Assembly (NCBI RefSeq): GCF_032302195.1
Contig: NZ_CP135275.1
Span: 7,585,001-7,649,000, forward strand
Reading direction: 5' to 3'
Length of the DNA stretch: 64,000 bases
From: Paenibacillus sp. MMS20-IR301
Lineage (GTDB): Bacteria > Bacillota > Bacilli > Paenibacillales > Paenibacillaceae
The notes below the pieces were generated by a model. The model did not search any database and was not told the DNA's origin. It was given only the letters and a program-made list of their open reading frames with translations. A program made the translations under genes and the position numbers. Below, piece after piece: positions 25,702 through 34,883 of this stretch (its first letter is position 1; each line of letters begins with the position of its first letter).

Positions 25702-27396
25702 ATGTCTAAGCAATGGTTTATGATCCATGCCAGTGAAGATCCTTATGCGTTTCCCGTCGGCCCCGGCCTTCTCAAGCTGCGATTGTTCGTACAGAGCGGG
25801 CAGGCGCTCATCTGCACCGTCGTTCATGCCGACCGTTACGATTCTCCAGGAAGCGAGCTTCCCGTGGAGATGGAACGCATCGGCTCCGCCGGGAGTTATG
25901 ATATCCATGAGGCGGTAATTCAGACTTCAGCGGGTAGAAGCCGCTATTCATTCCATGTGGCCGATGCTGGCGGAGACTATCGCTGGTTTGGCGAGAGAGG
26001 GATGGCAAGAAGCCGCGAGCATGCAGGTGTTTTTCAATATGCGTATATACATCGCACCGACGCGCTGCAGTTGCCTGCCTGGGTTCCGGGTTCAGTGGCT
26101 TATCAAATCTATCCGAGCAGCTACTATCAGGGAAATCTGCAAGGCATCTCCGCCAAAATGCCCTATTTGCGTGAGCTTGGCGTAACCCTTGTCTATTTGA
26201 CCCCCATCTTTACTTCACCTTCTGAGCACAAATACAATACTTCTGATTATTACACGGTGGACCGGGCATTTGGAGATTTGCAGGACCTCAGAGAACTGGT
26301 GCAGAGCGCACACCAGGAAGGGATCAGAATTATTCTGGATGCGGTTTTCAACCATTCCGGGGATACGTTTTTTGCTTTTCAGGACGTTCTTGAGCATGGG
26401 GAAAACTCTGCGTATAAGGACTGGTTTTTTGTACGCTCCTATCCGGTAACCCAGACTCCCGAGCTGAATTATGAGACCTTTGCCAAGGCCGAGGCCTACA
26501 TGCCCAAGCTGAACATGAATCATCCCGAAGCAGCCGATTATATGCTTGCCGTAGCCAAGTATTGGGTGCGGGAGACCGGCATTGACGGCTGGCGGCTCGA
26601 TGTGGCCAATGAGGTCCATCCGCAGTTCTGGACCCGGCTGCGCCGCGAGCTTAAAGCCGAATGGCCGGACTTGCTGCTGATCGGCGAGATTATGCATGCC
26701 TCCGGTCCCTGGCTGCGCGGTGATCAGTTTGACGGAGGCATGAACTACTTGCTGCGCGACAGCATGCTGGAGTTTTTCGCCGAGCAATCGGCGGGACCGG
26801 TGCGCTTCATGGAGCAGCTGCTGCATCTGGAAGCGCTGTATAACGATCAGGCTAACACGGCTATGTTCCAGCTCTTGGGCAGCCACGATACGCTGCGGTT
26901 TATGACGGCCTGCAAGGAGAGCGGGCGGGGGTGGGACATCGAGCGTACAGCGGGACTGCGGATGCGGCTGGCTGTATTTTTTCAAATGACCTATCTTGGG
27001 GTTCCCATGATTTATTACGGGGATGAGGTTGGCATGGAAGGGGCTACCGACCCGCATTGCCGCAAGCCGATGCTGTGGGAGGGGCAGGATGAGGAACTGC
27101 TGCAGTGGTACCGCCGCATGATCACATTAAGAAGGAACCACAGGGTGCTGCAGCAAGGCTCCTTCCGGCCATGGTTCACGGATGAACCGCGGAATACGTT
27201 CGGATACATACGGCGCAGCGGGCAGGACAAGATCGGGCTGATGCTCAACAACTCCCCAAACACTTATCGCCTGAAGCTGCCCCGCTTCCGTTCCGATAAA
27301 CAGGTGCTGACAGACCTGCTGACAGGAACAACGATCCCGAATACCGACCTGCTGGAGGTGGAGATTGAACCGTTTGGATGTTTGATGTGGTCTTAA
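25702..27396 (+). CDS. Cytoplasmic GH13_20 neopullulanase/cyclomaltodextrinase
   Basis: The 564-residue protein has no signal peptide and hydrolyses cyclodextrins, pullulan or maltodextrins inside the cell. An N-terminal CBM34-like domain (about 1-120) precedes the barrel. The catalytic triad is Asp300 (GWRLDVANE), Glu329 (IGEIMH) and Asp396 (GSHDT). The MPKLN motif at 267-271 is characteristic of the neopullulanase subfamily GH13_20. The length is typical. ATG follows AAAGGAGAG. The gene diverges from the LacI gene across 120 bp and would process maltodextrins released by the two secreted amylases. No maltodextrin transporter is encoded in this stretch. Confidence 0.9.
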   Translation: MSKQWFMIHASEDPYAFPVGPGLLKLRLFVQSGQALICTVVHADRYDSPGSELPVEMERIGSAGSYDIHEAVIQTSAGRSRYSFHVADAGGDYRWFGERGMARSREHAGVFQYAYIHRTDALQLPAWVPGSVAYQIYPSSYYQGNLQGISAKMPYLRELGVTLVYLTPIFTSPSEHKYNTSDYYTVDRAFGDLQDLRELVQSAHQEGIRIILDAVFNHSGDTFFAFQDVLEHGENSAYKDWFFVRSYPVTQTPELNYETFAKAEAYMPKLNMNHPEAADYMLAVAKYWVRETGIDGWRLDVANEVHPQFWTRLRRELKAEWPDLLLIGEIMHASGPWLRGDQFDGGMNYLLRDSMLEFFAEQSAGPVRFMEQLLHLEALYNDQANTAMFQLLGSHDTLRFMTACKESGRGWDIERTAGLRMRLAVFFQMTYLGVPMIYYGDEVGMEGATDPHCRKPMLWEGQDEELLQWYRRMITLRRNHRVLQQGSFRPWFTDEPRNTFGYIRRSGQDKIGLMLNNSPNTYRLKLPRFRSDKQVLTDLLTGTTIPNTDLLEVEIEPFGCLMWS

Positions 27397-27448
27397 TGGA
27401 ATACATTGAACGAATTGTACGCATTTATTCAAAAATCATCGAAGCGAG

Positions 27449-27472
27449 AACCCCACTTTGTGGGGTTATTTT
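27449..27472 (+). terminator. Terminator after GH13_20 gene
   Basis: An 8-bp perfect stem (AACCCCAC / GTGGGGTT) with a 3-base loop is followed by ATTTTAC. Confidence 0.82.
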
Positions 27473-27962
27473 ACGTAACCTGGCGGAGAACGATGCCTCC
27501 GTTAGCAGTAACAAATGTATCCTGAAGTCATATTTATTCTTTCAAATGTTATCTTGCAGAGGGCGGTTTCAAATAAAATCTTATATTTTATATAGGCTGA
27601 TTGTAAATAGAGCAAGGTTTGAATATGTGTCATAAGGTTTGATTTTGTATTTAAGAAGCAGATGTAACCTGAAGATAATGATTTAATTCATATTTTACAG
27701 AAGTGAAATAGCAATAACATGAAATAAATAGAAAAATGTATATATAATTTAAAGTAATAACGATTAATTAGAGGGAATTCCTATGAATATCCTCTTTTAT
27801 TCATTTGTTTTTAATAATATATAAATATTTTTATATTTACATAAAAGTATTGCTGTGCTACTTTGGTAATTGCATGCACCGAAAGAAATACCGGCCGGTA
27901 AATATGGGGAATTCTTGAAATAGCTTCCGTGGCCGGCATCCTAGCAAAGAGGAGAGATCATT
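27473..27962. other. AT-rich intergenic region
   Basis: About 490 bp with no convincing gene. It is far richer in A and T than the flanking genes, especially 27650-27850. The only coding-like item is a 13-codon ORF at 27783-27824 preceded by GAGGG; a weak AGAGG/CCTCT hairpin overlaps it. No clear sigma-A promoter was recognised for the GH43 gene, although AT-rich DNA suggests one lies here. A perfect palindrome at 27889 is listed separately. Confidence 0.6.
27889..27900. promoter_or_regulatory. Palindromic candidate operator before GH43 gene
   Basis: TACCGGCCGGTA is a perfect 12-bp palindrome 63 bp before the arabinofuranosidase start. Its position suits a repressor site, but it does not match the other operators in the window and the regulator is unknown. 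Confidence 0.35.
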
Positions 27963-28925
27963 ATGCCTGCAAACAAAATATTTACCAATCCGCTGGTGGA
28001 GCAGCGTGCCGACCCTTGGGTATACAAGCATGACGACGGCTGGTATTATTTCACGGCATCCGTCCCTGAATATGACCGGATTGAGGTAAGGCGCTCAAGG
28101 ACACTGGAGGGTCTGGCGGAAGCACAGCCTGTGGTGGCTTGGCGTAAAAATACTGCGGGACCGCTCAGTGCCAACATTTGGGCCCCGGAAATTCATTATA
28201 TCCAAGGCAAGTGGTACATTTATTTCGCAGCGGCTCACACAACAGAGACAAATGAAGGGTTATTCGACCACCGCATGTATGCACTGGAGAATGAGTCGGT
28301 TAATCCGCTGGAAGGGGATTGGGTTCTGAAGGGGCAGGTGAAGACCGCCTGGGAATCCTTCGCCCTTGATGCCACGACGTTCCAGCACAAGGGGATACTG
28401 TATTATGTGTGGGCACAGAAGGATCCTGACATTGACGGAAACTCTAATTTATACATTTCGGAAATGAGTAATCCGTGGACACTGCGCGGCAAACAGACGA
28501 TGATATCGACTCCGGAGCATCCGTGGGAGATTATCGGATTCAAAGTGAACGAAGGAGCGGCAGTCCTCAAACGGAACGGCCGGATCTTCATCGGCTTCTC
28601 GGCGAGTGCGACAGATTACAATTATTGCATGGGATTGCTTGAGGCGGATGAGGACAGTGATCTGCTTGATGCAGCTTCATGGACTAAGCATCCGGAGCCG
28701 GTATTCCAGACAGCGGAGGAGAACAGCCAGTACGGCCCGGGACATAACAGCTTCACGGTAGACGAGGATGGCCGGGATGTCATTGTCTATCATGCGCGGA
28801 GCTACAAGGAAATTACGGGTGACCCGCTGTATGATCCGAACCGTCATACACGGGTTCAGCTATTCCGCTGGAAGGAAGACGGCACGCCTGATTTCGGTGT
28901 GCCTGCAAGAGATAACCGGGGTTAA
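27963..28925 (+). CDS. GH43 exo-alpha-L-arabinofuranosidase
   Basis: The 320-residue single-domain five-bladed propeller has no signal peptide, so it is probably cytoplasmic. Likely catalytic residues are the Asp17 base (RADPW), the Asp136 pKa modulator (ALDATTF) and the Glu197 acid (NEGAAVL), with the family ANIWAPE motif. It most resembles the GH43_26 exo-alpha-1,5-L-arabinofuranosidases, which release arabinose from arabino-oligosaccharides. ATG follows AGAGGAGAG. It is followed 120 bp later by a GH51 enzyme of matching specificity. The subfamily is judged from overall motif pattern only. Confidence 0.85.
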   Translation: MPANKIFTNPLVEQRADPWVYKHDDGWYYFTASVPEYDRIEVRRSRTLEGLAEAQPVVAWRKNTAGPLSANIWAPEIHYIQGKWYIYFAAAHTTETNEGLFDHRMYALENESVNPLEGDWVLKGQVKTAWESFALDATTFQHKGILYYVWAQKDPDIDGNSNLYISEMSNPWTLRGKQTMISTPEHPWEIIGFKVNEGAAVLKRNGRIFIGFSASATDYNYCMGLLEADEDSDLLDAASWTKHPEPVFQTAEENSQYGPGHNSFTVDEDGRDVIVYHARSYKEITGDPLYDPNRHTRVQLFRWKEDGTPDFGVPARDNRG

Positions 28926-29045
28926 CGCCTGTCACCATAACCGCAATTACACTGCCAGCCAGGCTGCCGAGAACATCTCGACAGCCGTATTGGCATTGAG
29001 AACCGGGCCATAAGACAATAAATCATAGTATAGGAGAATGCATAG

Positions 29046-32000
29046 ATGACTACATTTCATGGACAAATGATTGCCCATTACAGGTTTGATGATGCGCAGC
29101 AAGCCGGCAGGGACAGCTCCGGCCGGAATAATCACGGGGAAGTGTCCGGCAAGCTGCCGCCGGTGGTCTCTACAGTCGGCGGCAGATCCGCAGTTACTTT
29201 TACAGGAGGCCGCAACGGTTCATCCTTCATCCAGCTTCCCCCTGATTTGCTTGCAGGAGTCAGCGACCACACCGGGCTAACCGTTGCCGGTTGGGTATAT
29301 TTCGGCAAGGGAACCAGCGTGTGGGAACGGATTTTTGATTTTGGTACCGGGGAGAGCGGACCTGCTGTGTTCCTGACCCGGCAGCTGCGCGGAACCTTAT
29401 CTGCGGGTGAAGCACTCGTTGCGGATGCGGGCAAGGGCTTGCCTGCCGGTGAATGGATGCATATCGCTATATCCGTAACGGGAACGGATGAAGGACAAGC
29501 AAGCAGTGCCGGCCCGGTTATCTATTTGAACGGTGAGGTTGTTGCTGACGGCTCTATCAGCCAGACCGCAAGCGGCAGTTATGCCCAGCTGCGCCGCTGG
29601 TTCAAGACGTTAGCGGAGGCCTCTAACTACAGCAGCAATTATATCGGACGCTCCCAGTTTGCGGCGGACGATGATTTTACCGGCTCCATTGCAGATTTCC
29701 GGATGTATCAGGCAGGCTTATCCCACGATAAAGTAATTGAAATCATATGCGACTCGCTGACCGATGAGGAGATCCTGAAGCTTGCTGCGGATAAATACCT
29801 GTCCCTGCCGGCAAGCATTGTGGCCCATAACCTTACCCTGCCGTCTTCTCTAATGGGGGGGACTATAGCAGCGGACTGGAAATCCAGTCATCCGGAGGTG
29901 ATTTCGGACCAGGGTGTAATTCAGGATATTACGGCGGTGCAGGGGGTAACGCTTGCCGGGATTTTGAGTAAGGGAGACAGCTCTTTCCGGAAGAATTTCG
30001 AAATTTCAGTTATTCCTCCGGGGGTGCCGCCGTATACCTTGAACGTTCACGGCAGCCGGGATATTGCGGATGTCAGCGAAGTGATGTACGGATTATTCTA
30101 TGAGGACATTAACAATGCGGCGGACGGGGGGATTTATGCGGAGCTGGTGCAGAACCGGTCCTTCGAATCCTTCGCCTTCGATACCTATTCCCATGCTTCC
30201 GGCGAATGCGGCTGCTCTACCGGACGGAACCGTGAGCCTTTATTTGCCTGGTCGGGGGATACAGAGCGGATGATTCCGCAAAGCAGCGGCGGGCTGAATG
30301 AATTCCTGGGCTGTACAGATAAAGAAGTGAATGCCTATTATGTAAAAGTAGCTGACGGGGCGGTGATCCGGAACAGAGGGTTCGCTGATACCAATCAGCA
30401 TTGTGCAATGGCAGTCCGGACCGGAGCGCAATATGATTTTACCATCTGGGCCAAAGCCGAAGCCTCTGGCCTGATATCGGTACAGCTGCAGTCACCGGAA
30501 GGTGGAGCTGTCAGCGATACCGTTATTGTCCATGTTGAAGGCGGCGGTGTATGGAAAAAGTATGGTGCGGACACCAAGCTGTCTTTAACCGGATCAGACA
30601 CGGTTCTGGGCCAGCTGGCGCTCACTTTTACCGGTGAGATCTCAATTGATATGGTCTCATTAATCCCGCAGGCGGTGTGGGGAGCTGAAGAAGAAGGGCA
30701 GTCTGCATCGGCGCATTCCAATTATCTGGGCAATCCGAATTACCGGCTGCGCAGAGATCTGGTCCAGGCGCTGGTTGAGCTGCATCCGAAATTTCTGCGT
30801 TTTCCCGGCGGCTGTATCTCTGAGGGCTCCTTCATCTGGGAGAATGTCTATGACTGGAAGGACTCCGTAGGAGATGTTGAGCTCCGCAAGGAAAACTATA
30901 ATGTCTGGGGCTACATGATGACTATGGGTCTCGGCTATATGGAATATTTCCAGCTGGCTGAGGATCTGAATGCGGTCCCACTCCCGGTGATGGCTTGCGG
31001 TGTGCTGTGCCAGGCCCGTTCGGATTATGCCCATCCCGCCGGCGGCAAGCTCAGGGAGCAGTATATTAAGAACTTTACGGATTTGATTGATTTTGCCATC
31101 AGCATGGATTTTGCGGGCAACGAATGGGCTGCGCTGCGCAAAAAAATGGGCCACGAAGGGCCGTTTGACCTGCGTTATCTGGGAGTGGGCAACGAAAACT
31201 GGGGCACTGAGTTTTTTGCCAACTTTGAAGTGTTCAAGGCGGCAATCGATGCATACATGGCAGAGCATTATCCGGCTCATGAGCTGCACATTATCTCTAC
31301 CGTGGGTGCCCAGGCGGATGACGATGCCTATCAGGCGGGCTGGAAATTCCTCAGCGGCAATCTGGAGGGGACATCTGAGGTTGCTTTTACCGATGGTCAT
31401 GAGGTCATTGAGGAAACCGTTACCTGGTACGGGCAGCAGCAGAACTATATGGACACCATTGCGGATGAGCATTACTACCGTTCCAATGAATATCTGCTGA
31501 ACAATGCGGACCGTTACAATTACTATTACAGGGCAAAGAGCCCGGACGGAAGCATCAACTGGAAGGAAACCTCGAAGGTCTTTGTAGGAGAATATGCTTC
31601 TACGGATAAAAATACACTCGCGGGAGCCGTAGCAGAGGCAGCGCTGATGACCGGGTTCGAGAATAACGCCGATGTCGTGCGGCTCTCAGCCTATGCGCCT
31701 CTGTTCAATAAAGTATTGACAGACGGAACGTACCGGTGGACACCGGACTGCATCTGGTTCGACGACGAAACCGTATGGTTCACTCCGAACTATTATGTAC
31801 AGCAGTTGTTTGCGAAGTATCTGGGCGATAAGGTGCTGCTAACATCATTCGGGTCATACCGAAACGGCAAGAAAGCCGAATATGTTCCCCATGGCGGAAT
31901 TGAGATCGCTGCCGGCAACGCTGAGGTGGCTGTAAAACGGGTAACGGTTACCTCTAACAGGGACGGCCGTATCCTGCTTGATCAGGACTTCACACTAGCG

Positions 32001-32786
32001 CTGGACCCGGCATGGCAGGTCATTCCGGGCTCTGCAGGCTCAGTAGTCCGGCCGGGTGTGGGGCTTGTGCTGGAGGCCCAGTCCGCCGGGCTGAACGGCT
32101 TGTACATCCTGAATGATGAATGGACAGACTACAAGGTAGAGGCCGTTGCTTCAAGGCTTGCGGGTGAAGACGGCTTCTATGTAGGGGCAGGCCTGACGGA
32201 TATCACTCCGGGAAGCAAGGATGTGATTGAATATGCAATCGGCTATGGCGGCAATGCCACCGGAGTCAAAGTGTATAAGCAAGGGATTGAAGCCTACACC
32301 CTGGGGGATTACTCATCAAGCACTGCAGCCGGCAACCTGAGGGCGGCCAGTTACGAACCGCTTGCTGACAACACTGAATATACCATTACAATGAATTACG
32401 GCGGCGGTACCGGCGGGCAGCTGATCTGCTCATATACAGACGGCAGGACCACCAGCCGGATTCTGGATTATAAGCTGGAGGCTTATAACCGGGAGATATT
32501 CAGCTCTGTCACGAAAGACGCCGGCCATGTATATGTTAAGCTTGTGAATGCGGACAATGTAGACAAGGCTCTGACGCTGAATCTTCTCGATCTTCAGGCA
32601 GAGGCGGAGGCCGAGCAGATTACATTAACCGGGGAGTCCTCGCTGGTGCATGTGCCTAATGTGAATAAGAAGAATGCGGGAAAGGTTGTCCCGCACACGG
32701 GCAAGATTGTCCTGGCCGGTAACAGTACACTCGTGAACTTGCCGGCGAACTCGGTAAATGTGCTGGTTATTAAGCTTAAAGGGTAA
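29046..32786 (+). CDS. GH51 alpha-L-arabinofuranosidase with N-terminal LamG
   Basis: The 1246-residue protein should cleave terminal alpha-L-arabinofuranosyl groups. It has an N-terminal LamG/concanavalin domain (about 1-235), an atrophied bacterial Ig-like domain (240-325), the GH51 core (from about 330, opening YGLFYEDINNAADGG) with acid/base Glu717 (GVGNENWG) and nucleophile Glu849 (VGEYAST), and a C-terminal beta-sandwich (about 1000-1245). It is about twice the usual GH51 length. ATG follows TAGGAG and no signal peptide is seen, which is unusual for a protein with a LamG module; the enzyme may be cytoplasmic or exported by another route. It probably works with the preceding GH43 enzyme on imported arabino-oligosaccharides. 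Confidence 0.88.
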   Translation: MTTFHGQMIAHYRFDDAQQAGRDSSGRNNHGEVSGKLPPVVSTVGGRSAVTFTGGRNGSSFIQLPPDLLAGVSDHTGLTVAGWVYFGKGTSVWERIFDFGTGESGPAVFLTRQLRGTLSAGEALVADAGKGLPAGEWMHIAISVTGTDEGQASSAGPVIYLNGEVVADGSISQTASGSYAQLRRWFKTLAEASNYSSNYIGRSQFAADDDFTGSIADFRMYQAGLSHDKVIEIICDSLTDEEILKLAADKYLSLPASIVAHNLTLPSSLMGGTIAADWKSSHPEVISDQGVIQDITAVQGVTLAGILSKGDSSFRKNFEISVIPPGVPPYTLNVHGSRDIADVSEVMYGLFYEDINNAADGGIYAELVQNRSFESFAFDTYSHASGECGCSTGRNREPLFAWSGDTERMIPQSSGGLNEFLGCTDKEVNAYYVKVADGAVIRNRGFADTNQHCAMAVRTGAQYDFTIWAKAEASGLISVQLQSPEGGAVSDTVIVHVEGGGVWKKYGADTKLSLTGSDTVLGQLALTFTGEISIDMVSLIPQAVWGAEEEGQSASAHSNYLGNPNYRLRRDLVQALVELHPKFLRFPGGCISEGSFIWENVYDWKDSVGDVELRKENYNVWGYMMTMGLGYMEYFQLAEDLNAVPLPVMACGVLCQARSDYAHPAGGKLREQYIKNFTDLIDFAISMDFAGNEWAALRKKMGHEGPFDLRYLGVGNENWGTEFFANFEVFKAAIDAYMAEHYPAHELHIISTVGAQADDDAYQAGWKFLSGNLEGTSEVAFTDGHEVIEETVTWYGQQQNYMDTIADEHYYRSNEYLLNNADRYNYYYRAKSPDGSINWKETSKVFVGEYASTDKNTLAGAVAEAALMTGFENNADVVRLSAYAPLFNKVLTDGTYRWTPDCIWFDDETVWFTPNYYVQQLFAKYLGDKVLLTSFGSYRNGKKAEYVPHGGIEIAAGNAEVAVKRVTVTSNRDGRILLDQDFTLALDPAWQVIPGSAGSVVRPGVGLVLEAQSAGLNGLYILNDEWTDYKVEAVASRLAGEDGFYVGAGLTDITPGSKDVIEYAIGYGGNATGVKVYKQGIEAYTLGDYSSSTAAGNLRAASYEPLADNTEYTITMNYGGGTGGQLICSYTDGRTTSRILDYKLEAYNREIFSSVTKDAGHVYVKLVNADNVDKALTLNLLDLQAEAEAEQITLTGESSLVHVPNVNKKNAGKVVPHTGKIVLAGNSTLVNLPANSVNVLVIKLKG

Positions 32787-32806
32787 AGCGGAGTAATCCG
32801 GCATAG

Positions 32807-32853
32807 CGGAATTGTCCCGCGTCATGACTTGACGTGAGGACAGTTCCGTTTTT
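32807..32853 (+). terminator. Terminator after GH51 gene
   Basis: A long stem (CGGAATTGTCC / GGACAGTTCCG with an inner GCGTCA / TGACGT pairing) is followed by TTTTT. Confidence 0.85.
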
Positions 32854-32966
32854 AACATAGACCTATATAGGGCAGTGGCTACCGGCACCTTAACTACATA
32901 TTTATCTAAAAAGTCTCAGGAATAGGTAAAGAAAAGATACAGAATGTAAAAGGATACCACTCGCCG

Positions 32967-32982
32967 TTGTTAACGCTTTCTT
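32967..32982. promoter_or_regulatory. cre-like catabolite repression site
   Basis: TTGTTAACGCTTTCTT differs by one position from the CcpA consensus WTGNAANCGNWNNCWW. It sits 40 bp before the LplA-like binding-protein gene, next to a TACAAT (32985-32990) that could be the -10 box. CcpA repression of this importer is plausible. Confidence 0.5.
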
Positions 32983-33021
32983 AATACAATAAGGATGTAG
33001 ATAACAAGGGAGGTTCATCAG

Positions 33022-34683
33022 ATGAAAAAAAAGCTTAAAGCATTGCCGGTGCTGGCTACAGCAATCGTTGTCTCACTGGCACTCAGTGCATGCTCCAGCG
33101 GGAACAATAGTAACAGCGGGAACGGCGGCGCAACGAACGCAACTGCCAAACCGGAGAATGCAGCGGCGGCAGCGGCCGGCCCATTGACCAAATATGATCC
33201 GCCGATCAAGCTAAGCTCCACCATGGCCGAGACGGGTAAGGAAACCTTGGCCGAAGGAGATACATTTGCTAATAATATCTGGACCAGAGGTTATGAGAAT
33301 GAGCTTGGTATCAAAGTAAGCTATGACTGGATTGTTCCAGGTGCCAACTATGATGAGAAAATGAATGTGACCATGGCGAGCGGAGACCTGCCTGACCTGC
33401 TGAAGGTCAATATGGTGCAGTTCGAACAGCTGCATGAAGCGGACATGCTTGAAGATCTGACTCCATACTTTGAGCAGTATGCTTCCGATCTGGTCAAAGG
33501 GTATTATGCGGAGGAAGACGGAGCAGGCCTGAAGCCGGTTACGAAGGACGGTAAGTTGTATGCCCTGACCAGCTTTGGCGGTTCACTGGACTCCTCGGAT
33601 ATGATATGGATCCGTAAAGACTGGCTTGACAAGCTGGGCCTGGCAGAGCCGACGTCGATGCAGGATATTATCAAAATTGCCGAGGATTTCACCTTTAATG
33701 ATCCGGACGGCAACGGGAAAAAGGATACCTTCGGGATCTTTATGAATAAGGATCTGCCGATTAACGGTTTCCTGCTGGGCTACCATGCGTACCTTGAAAC
33801 CTGGATCAAAAACAGTGACGGCGAGATTGTTAACGGTACAGTCCAGCCTGAAGTGAAGACCGGTCTGGCAGAACTGCAGCGGCTGTATAAGGAAGGGGTC
33901 CTCGATCCTGAATTCGGCGTTAAGGAATTCGCCAAGGCGATGGAAGATGTAAATGCGGGCAAAATCGGAATGATGTTCATGCCGCAATGGGCACCGTTCC
34001 AGGTCATGAATATGTTTAAGAAGGATCAGACGGTAAACTGGGTGCCTTACCCGGTACAATCAATTGACAGCGAGCCGGCCAAAACGCAGAATCACCTCGG
34101 AATCGGCGGTGTGTTCGCAATCCGCAAAGGATATGAGCATCCTGAGGCTCTGATCAAACTGCTTAACTTCCAGGCTGAAAAAATGTTCGGGGAGTCAGCT
34201 GCTAAAGAGCGGGCCGCCTATCTGAACGGTGAGACCGGTCTCGGATTCCAGAACGCAACGGTTTCCAATCTGCCGCCGAACAAAAACGTGAAGGCGCAGG
34301 ATGAAGTAGAGAAGGCGATTGAGAGCAAGGATACGTCGAACATGGGACTGGAAGCAGGCCTGTTCTATCAGGATATCATGGATTACCGGGGCGGCAATCT
34401 TGATAAATGGAACATGGAACGGATCTTCGGGCCGCTCAGCTCACAGGGCATCATCAAGCACTACCGTGATAACAACCTGATTGTGATGAACCAGTTCATC
34501 TATGCGCCGACCAAAACGATGAACAGCAAATCAGCAACACTGGATAAGCTTCGTGCTGAGACATTCCTCAAAATCATCTACGGCAATCTGCCGGTGGATG
34601 CCTTCGATAAGTTCGTAACGGACTGGAAGAAGCTTGGCGGGGATCAGATTACCCAGGAAGTGAATGAAGTAGTCGGTAAATAA
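33022..34683 (+). CDS. LplA/YtcQ-type ABC substrate-binding lipoprotein
   Basis: The 553-residue extracellular solute-binding protein has a lipoprotein signal (LSAC, Cys24) followed by an Asn/Gly/Ala-rich spacer and a large two-lobed domain. Its length and the DPEF-type motif match the LplA/YtcQ class, which bind oligosaccharides and pair with LplB/LplC permeases and YesMN-type two-component systems, all found downstream here. ATG follows AAGGGAGG. The upstream GH43 and GH51 genes suggest arabino-oligosaccharides as ligand (inference). Confidence 0.88.
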   Translation: MKKKLKALPVLATAIVVSLALSACSSGNNSNSGNGGATNATAKPENAAAAAAGPLTKYDPPIKLSSTMAETGKETLAEGDTFANNIWTRGYENELGIKVSYDWIVPGANYDEKMNVTMASGDLPDLLKVNMVQFEQLHEADMLEDLTPYFEQYASDLVKGYYAEEDGAGLKPVTKDGKLYALTSFGGSLDSSDMIWIRKDWLDKLGLAEPTSMQDIIKIAEDFTFNDPDGNGKKDTFGIFMNKDLPINGFLLGYHAYLETWIKNSDGEIVNGTVQPEVKTGLAELQRLYKEGVLDPEFGVKEFAKAMEDVNAGKIGMMFMPQWAPFQVMNMFKKDQTVNWVPYPVQSIDSEPAKTQNHLGIGGVFAIRKGYEHPEALIKLLNFQAEKMFGESAAKERAAYLNGETGLGFQNATVSNLPPNKNVKAQDEVEKAIESKDTSNMGLEAGLFYQDIMDYRGGNLDKWNMERIFGPLSSQGIIKHYRDNNLIVMNQFIYAPTKTMNSKSATLDKLRAETFLKIIYGNLPVDAFDKFVTDWKKLGGDQITQEVNEVVGK

Positions 34684-34701
34684 CCAGTTTGGCGAACAAA
34701 C

Positions 34702-34749
34702 GGGACGGCCGGTGTCAGGGATCTGACGCCGGAGCCGTCCCTTTCTTTG
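34702..34749 (+). terminator. Strong hairpin between binding protein and permeases
   Basis: A long GC-rich stem (GGGACGGC / GCCGTCCC with an inner GTCAG / CTGAC) is followed by TTTCTTTGT. It probably causes partial termination so that the lipoprotein is made in excess. A TATAAT at 34854-34859 could start extra permease transcripts, but its -35 is poor. Confidence 0.7.
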
Positions 34750-34883
34750 TCTGCAGTAGGCCCTTCGCCCCAGCTTGATTCATCCCGGCGACAGGTCATC
34801 AAAAGATACCAAATGTCAACAGGCTCCACTGTCAGCGGCCTTTTAGGGTGTTCTATAATTTAGAATATAAGGAGGAGACAGAG

